DNA of 38,430 bases from the NCBI RefSeq assembly GCF_021023085.1, contig NZ_PGCK01000015.1:1-38430 (forward strand), written 5' to 3'. Below the pieces are notes generated by a model. It searched no databases and had not been told where the DNA came from. It was given only the letters and a program-made list of their open reading frames with translations. This DNA is from Methanooceanicella nereidis. GTDB taxonomy: Archaea > Halobacteriota > Methanocellia > Methanocellales > Methanocellaceae. A program made the translations under genes and the position numbers. Position 1 is the stretch's first letter; each line of letters opens with the position of its first letter. Below are positions 34,586 through 38,430 of this stretch, piece by piece.

Positions 34586-35281
34586 ATGAAAGCGTTCATA
34601 CTTTGCGGGGGAAGAGGGGAGAGGCTCAAGCCCATTACCGATAATGTCCCTAAACCTATGGTCCCGGTAGCAGGAAAACCCATACTGGAATACCAGATCG
34701 ACCTTTTAAAGAAACACGGTGTCGACGAGGCCGTACTGCTGGTAGGCTGGCATGGCGAGGCGATAGAGAATTACTTCGGCGACGGCAGCAAGTTCGGCAT
34801 GCATATCGAGTACTCTTATGAAGACCCGAATAACAGGCTGGGCACCGCCGGCCCGATAAAGGCCGCTAAGGATAAGATAGACGGGACTTTCATTGTGATG
34901 AACGGGGACATTATCTCCGACATGAACATCAGCGGCATCATAGCGTTCCATGTTGGAATGGATTCCTGGGGCACTATAAGCATGATAAACATGCCTTCAC
35001 CGTACGGCATCATTGACCTGGACGGGACGAGGATTACAAAATTCAGGGAGAAGCCTGTGCTCCCGTATAAGATGAATGCCGGGCTTTATGTCCTGGAGCC
35101 GGAAGTGACGGAGTTCTTGCCGGACGTGGGATCCATCGAGACGGAGGTATTCCCGAAGCTTGCCGATCTCGGTAAATTACACGGCTTTGACTCCACGGGA
35201 ATATACTGGAGCGACGTGGGCACCCATAAAGACCTTGATAAGGTAAATAAGGATGTGCTTTCCGGCGTGTTTAAGATCTGA
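34586..35281 (+). CDS. Sugar-phosphate nucleotidyltransferase
   Basis: A 231-residue single-domain nucleotidyltransferase: ILCGGRGERLKPITDNVPKP (intact glycine loop and PKP lysine), YEDPNNRLGTAGPIKAAKD, FIVMNGDIISDMN and KFREKPVLPYKMNAGLY. It follows the fusion gene by 13 bases and is probably cotranscribed. It shares the same overall fold and could supply activity that the upstream enzyme may lack. Glucose-1-phosphate or mannose-1-phosphate are both plausible substrates. Confidence 0.88.
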   Translation: MKAFILCGGRGERLKPITDNVPKPMVPVAGKPILEYQIDLLKKHGVDEAVLLVGWHGEAIENYFGDGSKFGMHIEYSYEDPNNRLGTAGPIKAAKDKIDGTFIVMNGDIISDMNISGIIAFHVGMDSWGTISMINMPSPYGIIDLDGTRITKFREKPVLPYKMNAGLYVLEPEVTEFLPDVGSIETEVFPKLADLGKLHGFDSTGIYWSDVGTHKDLDKVNKDVLSGVFKI

Positions 35282-35339
35282 AAATTTATTCTTTTTTAAG
35301 TCCTTTTGTGTTTTTAGGAAGATATTAATTATGCCTTTC

Positions 35340-35866
35340 CGGATGGCAGGTAGACTACTAACCTCACAGAAACACGGAAACACAAAAAAATTTTTATAAG
35401 ATATTTTAAGGGCTCAAAAGCACCAAAAACTTACTCACTAAACCACAAAGGCTCCAGTATCACTGTCAACGCACTAACGTCTCAAACGCTCGACTCAACG
35501 CACCAAATTCTCTAATACACTAACGCTAAAACAAATCCCGAACCTCTCCAAACCACGAAAGTTTAATGGCCCGGTTTCCGTTTAACACTACTGAACAAAC
35601 CGGATATGAAGATGATCAATAAGGCTTAGCACAAACCGCGATTTAAACTTCGTGGTTTGGAGAGGTTCGGGATTTGTTTTAGCGTTAGTGGTTTTGTGGA
35701 CTTTAAGCGTTGAGTTGAGCGTTTGAGACGTTTGAGCGTTGACAGTGATACTGGAGCCTTTGTGGTTTAGTGAGTAAATTCTTAGAGACTTCGTGCTCTT
35801 AAAAAATCATAAAAAAATTTTTTGTGTTTCCGTGTTTCTGTGAGGTTTGTATCTACCTGCCATCCG
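35340..35866. repeat. Long inverted repeat element, copy 3 (core only)
   Basis: The left arm (35340-35567) and right arm (35642-35866) are near complements, ending CGGATGGCAGG / CCTGCCATCCG, with a centre of about 74 bases. The outermost GTTCCTGT and modules A and B are missing. The inner edge reads CCCGAACCTCTCCAAACCAC on the left and GTGGTTTGGAGAGGTTCGGG on the right. It thus differs from copies 1 and 2 in both arms in a matching way. Confidence 0.9.
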
Positions 35867-36182
35867 AAAATAATAACCTGAAAAATCCAAAAATACAGAA
35901 GAACCTCTTTTTAATAACAACTATTTTTCTTCCATAAACTAATTGTAATATTACTTTTAATGTCTTATTATATTTCGATGACTATCCTATCGATGTTTGC
36001 TCAAATACTTACTATCTGGACATAAGGGTATAGAGGAACGCGATTATATAACAAAGTATTGAGGCAAAAGCGGATGTTGACTAAGCCCAAAACAGACATA
36101 TCGAAGAACAATGCCGTCGGAGGCCGCCGGCCGCGGATAACAGGAAAATCATATTTGTACATTAATAGGGCTATATTGATGA
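35867..36182. other. Gap upstream of MarC, no gene seen
   Basis: AT-rich sequence, except for a GC-rich self-complementary patch (GGAGGCCGCCGGCCGCGG, near 36119-36136) about 50 bases before the MarC start. The patch could form a hairpin in the leader or block upstream transcription. Confidence 0.4.
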
Positions 36183-36833
36183 ATGCGGGGGTGGACTGGT
36201 CTGGATCCTACGGGTAACATTCTTGAATTTTTTCTGGTAGCTATGGCCTCGATCATCGCCATCATGAACCCGGCCAGCACAGCGGCAGTATATGCCGTGC
36301 TGACGAACGGGATGACGGAAAAAGAAAAGGCGAAAGTGGCCCACCAATCGATGAAGATAGGCGCTCTTGTGCTTTTATTCTTCGCTATCACGGGCCAGCT
36401 TGTCTTTGCGATCTTCGGGTTCGATATTCCCGCGTTCAGGATCGCCGGCGGAATACTTCTGATCACGGTGGCTCTCGGCATGCTTTTCCCGAAGAACAAC
36501 GAGTTCAAGGATAAAGACATGGAGAATATCTCGATAGTCCCGCTGGCATTCCCGATGACGTGCGGCCCGGGGACGATCACTACGGTCATACTGCTTGCCG
36601 CAGAGGCCACTAACGTATTTCAGACTTTAATAGTGTTCATAGCGATATTCATCGGAGTCTTCCTATCATATGTGGGGATGAAATATTCGCCGCAGATATT
36701 TAATGTCATAGGAGAGGAGGGGTTCAAGGTGATACCAAAGCTCATGGCCATCATAGTCCTTGCCATAGCCGTACAGTTCATTATCAACGGTATCATCGAA
36801 GTGATGCCTCAGATCCTGCATATACCGGGCTAG
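36183..36833 (+). CDS. MarC family integral membrane protein
   Basis: A 216-residue membrane protein with six predicted helices, of the MarC/UPF0056 family. This family is widespread but of unclear function; an early link to antibiotic resistance was not upheld. Family marks are MNPASTAAVYAVLTNGMTEKE (in part), the AFRIAGGILL helix and VPLAFPMTCGPGTITTVIL. ATG at 36183 without a clear ribosome site; TATA-like sequence lies about 25 bases upstream. It is convergent with the EamA gene. Confidence 0.87.
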   Translation: MRGWTGLDPTGNILEFFLVAMASIIAIMNPASTAAVYAVLTNGMTEKEKAKVAHQSMKIGALVLLFFAITGQLVFAIFGFDIPAFRIAGGILLITVALGMLFPKNNEFKDKDMENISIVPLAFPMTCGPGTITTVILLAAEATNVFQTLIVFIAIFIGVFLSYVGMKYSPQIFNVIGEEGFKVIPKLMAIIVLAIAVQFIINGIIEVMPQILHIPG

Positions 36834-36851
36834 GGCAATTGCCCTCCCGCA

Positions 36852-37832
36852 CTATTTTTCTGTCTTATCCTCATCGTGTTCGTGCTTATGATAGATATCG
36901 CCCGGCAAATGACAGTGGTCGTGTATGATATCAGCATGCGCATGCGTATGCCTGTGCTCTTCTCCGAACAGTAGCATCGCTCCGATGATCATTACCGGCA
37001 GGGCGACCAGGAACTGTATGTTAATAGACTCTTTGAATATCAGGAAAGATAATACGACCCCTGCAAACGGAGCTATGGCGAACCATGCGCTTGTTCTTGA
37101 TGCCCCGAGCCCCCTCATGGCTGTCAGGAACAGGGCTATGCTCAGGCCATAGCTGATGCTCCCTATAAACAGCGCACCCAGAAGTATGGGCAGCGAAGGG
37201 AACGGATTATTAAGGGATATCGCGAGTATCAGAGAGAACGTGCCGGCACAAAGTCCTTTGATCATGCCCAGGTCCGCGGCGTCTTTATTGCATATGTTCC
37301 TCATCAGGTTATTGTCGATACCCCAGAAGATACAGGCTAATAGGACTCCGGCCGCCCCTATGGAGATACCATACTGGCTGCCAGGATCCGCAGACAGCAC
37401 TATGCCGGCCGTAGTGATCAATAATATTGCTCCCAGTATGCGCCTTTCCAGTATCTCCCCGAAAGCGATCATAGCTATCGTGGTGGTGGCGACGCACTCG
37501 AAGTTCAGAAGCAGGGACGCGGTAGATGCCGGCGTGATGCGGAGGCTGAACATTAATATTATGGGTGCGGCAATGCCGCCGGCAAGTATAGCCCCCGCAA
37601 GCCAGGGAATATCGCCCCGGGATATTATTTGCTCTTTAATGACATCATTAAAAACTAAGCTCTTGAGCATCTTATAAAGGAATAGCCCTATGCCGCTGCC
37701 AAGATATAGAAAGGACGCTAATAACACAGGCTCTATCTCACCCAGTAAAAGTTTAGATAACGGCGGGCTGGCGCCGAATAGAGCGGCACCCGCTATCGCC
37801 AGCAGAGTGGAATAGACGACATCCTTATCCAA
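36852..37832 (-). CDS. EamA/DMT-family permease with a histidine-rich tail
   Basis: A 326-residue protein with ten predicted helices in two EamA repeats (drug/metabolite transporter superfamily). After the last helix (about residue 285) comes a soluble tail of about 35 residues with ten histidines (EEHRHTHAHADIIHDHCH, then HKHEHDED). Such tails bind Ni, Zn or Co in metal transporters and chaperones, so a metal-related substrate or sensing is plausible but unproven. The start is TTG at 37832, preceded by GGGAG nine bases away; no ATG or GTG is suitable. Confidence 0.85.
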   Translation of the reverse strand: MDKDVVYSTLLAIAGAALFGASPPLSKLLLGEIEPVLLASFLYLGSGIGLFLYKMLKSLVFNDVIKEQIISRGDIPWLAGAILAGGIAAPIILMFSLRITPASTASLLLNFECVATTTIAMIAFGEILERRILGAILLITTAGIVLSADPGSQYGISIGAAGVLLACIFWGIDNNLMRNICNKDAADLGMIKGLCAGTFSLILAISLNNPFPSLPILLGALFIGSISYGLSIALFLTAMRGLGASRTSAWFAIAPFAGVVLSFLIFKESINIQFLVALPVMIIGAMLLFGEEHRHTHAHADIIHDHCHLPGDIYHKHEHDEDKTEK

Positions 37833-37980
37833 TTATTTGATCTCCCTGAATCTCTGAGTTTTTAGGTTATAAACAAATTAGAAACATGATGGATATATAT
37901 TAAATCATTTTAAGCTACAGCAATGCCATATTTTTAGGCGTGGTAGTGAGTTTACTTTATTCTGGATTTTATCTTTAAGT

Positions 37981-38060
37981 ATGACCACGAAGGCGATAAA
38001 GGACACTAGCTTTCACCATAAAGCGCTCAACGGGCTCGAAGGTCCACCATTTTTCCCCAC
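37981..38060. repeat. Degenerate CACGAAG-type repeat units
   Basis: ACCACGAAGGCGATAAAGGA and a second unit (AAAGCGCTCAACGGGCTCGA) precede module A. The same kind of units flank module A in copy 1. The stretch 37833-37980 is AT-rich upstream sequence of the EamA gene. Confidence 0.6.
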
Positions 38061-38248
38061 GAAATCTTTGATGAGCGGGGTCTTGCTCAGGTTTTAAGAA
38101 TGAAATAACGTGTCTTACCTATTGGTCTTTGAGATGAAGTTTTTATGGTTGTGCCTGCCATCCGACAAGCACAACGGCAGAACATCGATCCCATAATGAA
38201 TGTTACATGCACGTCTTTACAGAGACCTTCAAAAAGTTTTTCATGGGA
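38061..38248 (+). repeat. Collapsed composite repeat (copy 4): modules A and B without the core
   Basis: Module A (38061-38147) and module B (38176-38248) are separated by only 28 bases (38148-38175), GTTGTGC...CTGCCATCCGACAA...GCACAAC, instead of the ~530-base core. The 28 bases contain one terminal repeat of the core (CTGCCATCCGACA) and are themselves closed by a 7-bp inverted pair. Confidence 0.8.
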
Positions 38249-38304
38249 GCGCACGAAGGCGAACAGGGTACACCAATTTCCACCACGAAGGGCGCTAAGG
38301 GCTC

Positions 38305-38430
38305 CAGTAGTTGTGATGGTGTTTAGTTGGTTGTTTGGATAGGGGTTGTGGTTGTTTTCTTTTTCTTAATATTTTGTTGGTGTTTTGATTAATCGATTGT
38401 TTTTGTTGATTAATGGTTTGAGAAGCTGTG
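38305..38430 (+). repeat. G/T-rich tract at the right end
   Basis: Starting after CTCCAGTAGTT, the plus strand is nearly free of C (TTGGTTGTTTGGATAGGGGT and beyond). The inner part matches the minus strand of 1-130. No gene is seen. Confidence 0.6.

Overview
The gene content points to a methanogenic archaeon, most likely of the Methanocella/Methanosarcina side of the Euryarchaeota. That placement is inference from families, not from a database search. It carries coenzyme F420 genes (cofG, two cofH-type genes, cofC), an archaeal pterin kinase (mptE-like) for tetrahydromethanopterin, formate-dependent purP, archaeal thi4, split GMP synthase, and two methanogenesis-marker genes (mmp11 and mtxX). 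Promoters look archaeal: TATA boxes lie about 25-27 bases upstream of starts, and several genes appear leaderless. No rRNA, tRNA or CRISPR array was seen, and no transposase was recognised.

Layout. 1-1145: repeats only. 1146-5328 (minus): purC, then the cofG > cofH > divergent cofH-like operon. 5502-9680 (plus): a membrane-anchored secreted protein, cofC, thi4 and purP. 9929-12204 (plus): a three-gene molybdate/tungstate ABC importer. 12246-14484 (minus): a tightly coupled operon of two CrcB/Fluc fluoride channels, a DUF190 protein and an MFS permease. 14769-17420: a small zinc-ribbon protein, guaA glutaminase subunit, two Cys-rich YkgJ-type proteins and a peroxiredoxin-like protein. 17672-17853: a GC-rich, strongly foldable island, probably an RNA gene. 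17858-20255 (minus): a cupredoxin plus small membrane protein pair, and a radical SAM protein. 20387-21455: two paralogous four-helix membrane proteins. 21912-25858 (minus): ileS and an mptE-like gene. 26301-28883: a YcaQ/AlkZ-like winged-helix protein and a class II HMG-CoA reductase. 30108-31902: mmp11 and mtxX. 32306-37832: a DUF362 ferredoxin, two sugar nucleotidyltransferases, MarC and a His-tailed EamA permease.

The most unusual content is between the genes. Three copies of a ~530 bp element (288-825, 29372-29901, 35340-35866) are near-complete inverted repeats with arms of about 215-228 bases around a 75-98 base centre. Two carry extra outer modules, and a fourth locus at the right end keeps those modules with the core collapsed to one terminal repeat. 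A second family of hairpin loci (127-203, 6541-6693, 21600-21798, 31948-32275) is mostly built from ~43-bp tandem units flanking an AT-rich centre. The window ends carry inverted versions of the same composite repeat followed by a G/T-only-like tract.

Most genes are core anabolic or cofactor genes with ordinary sequence. Novelty is most likely in the repeat elements, the candidate structured RNA, the divergent cofH paralogue and the mmp11-mtxX pair.
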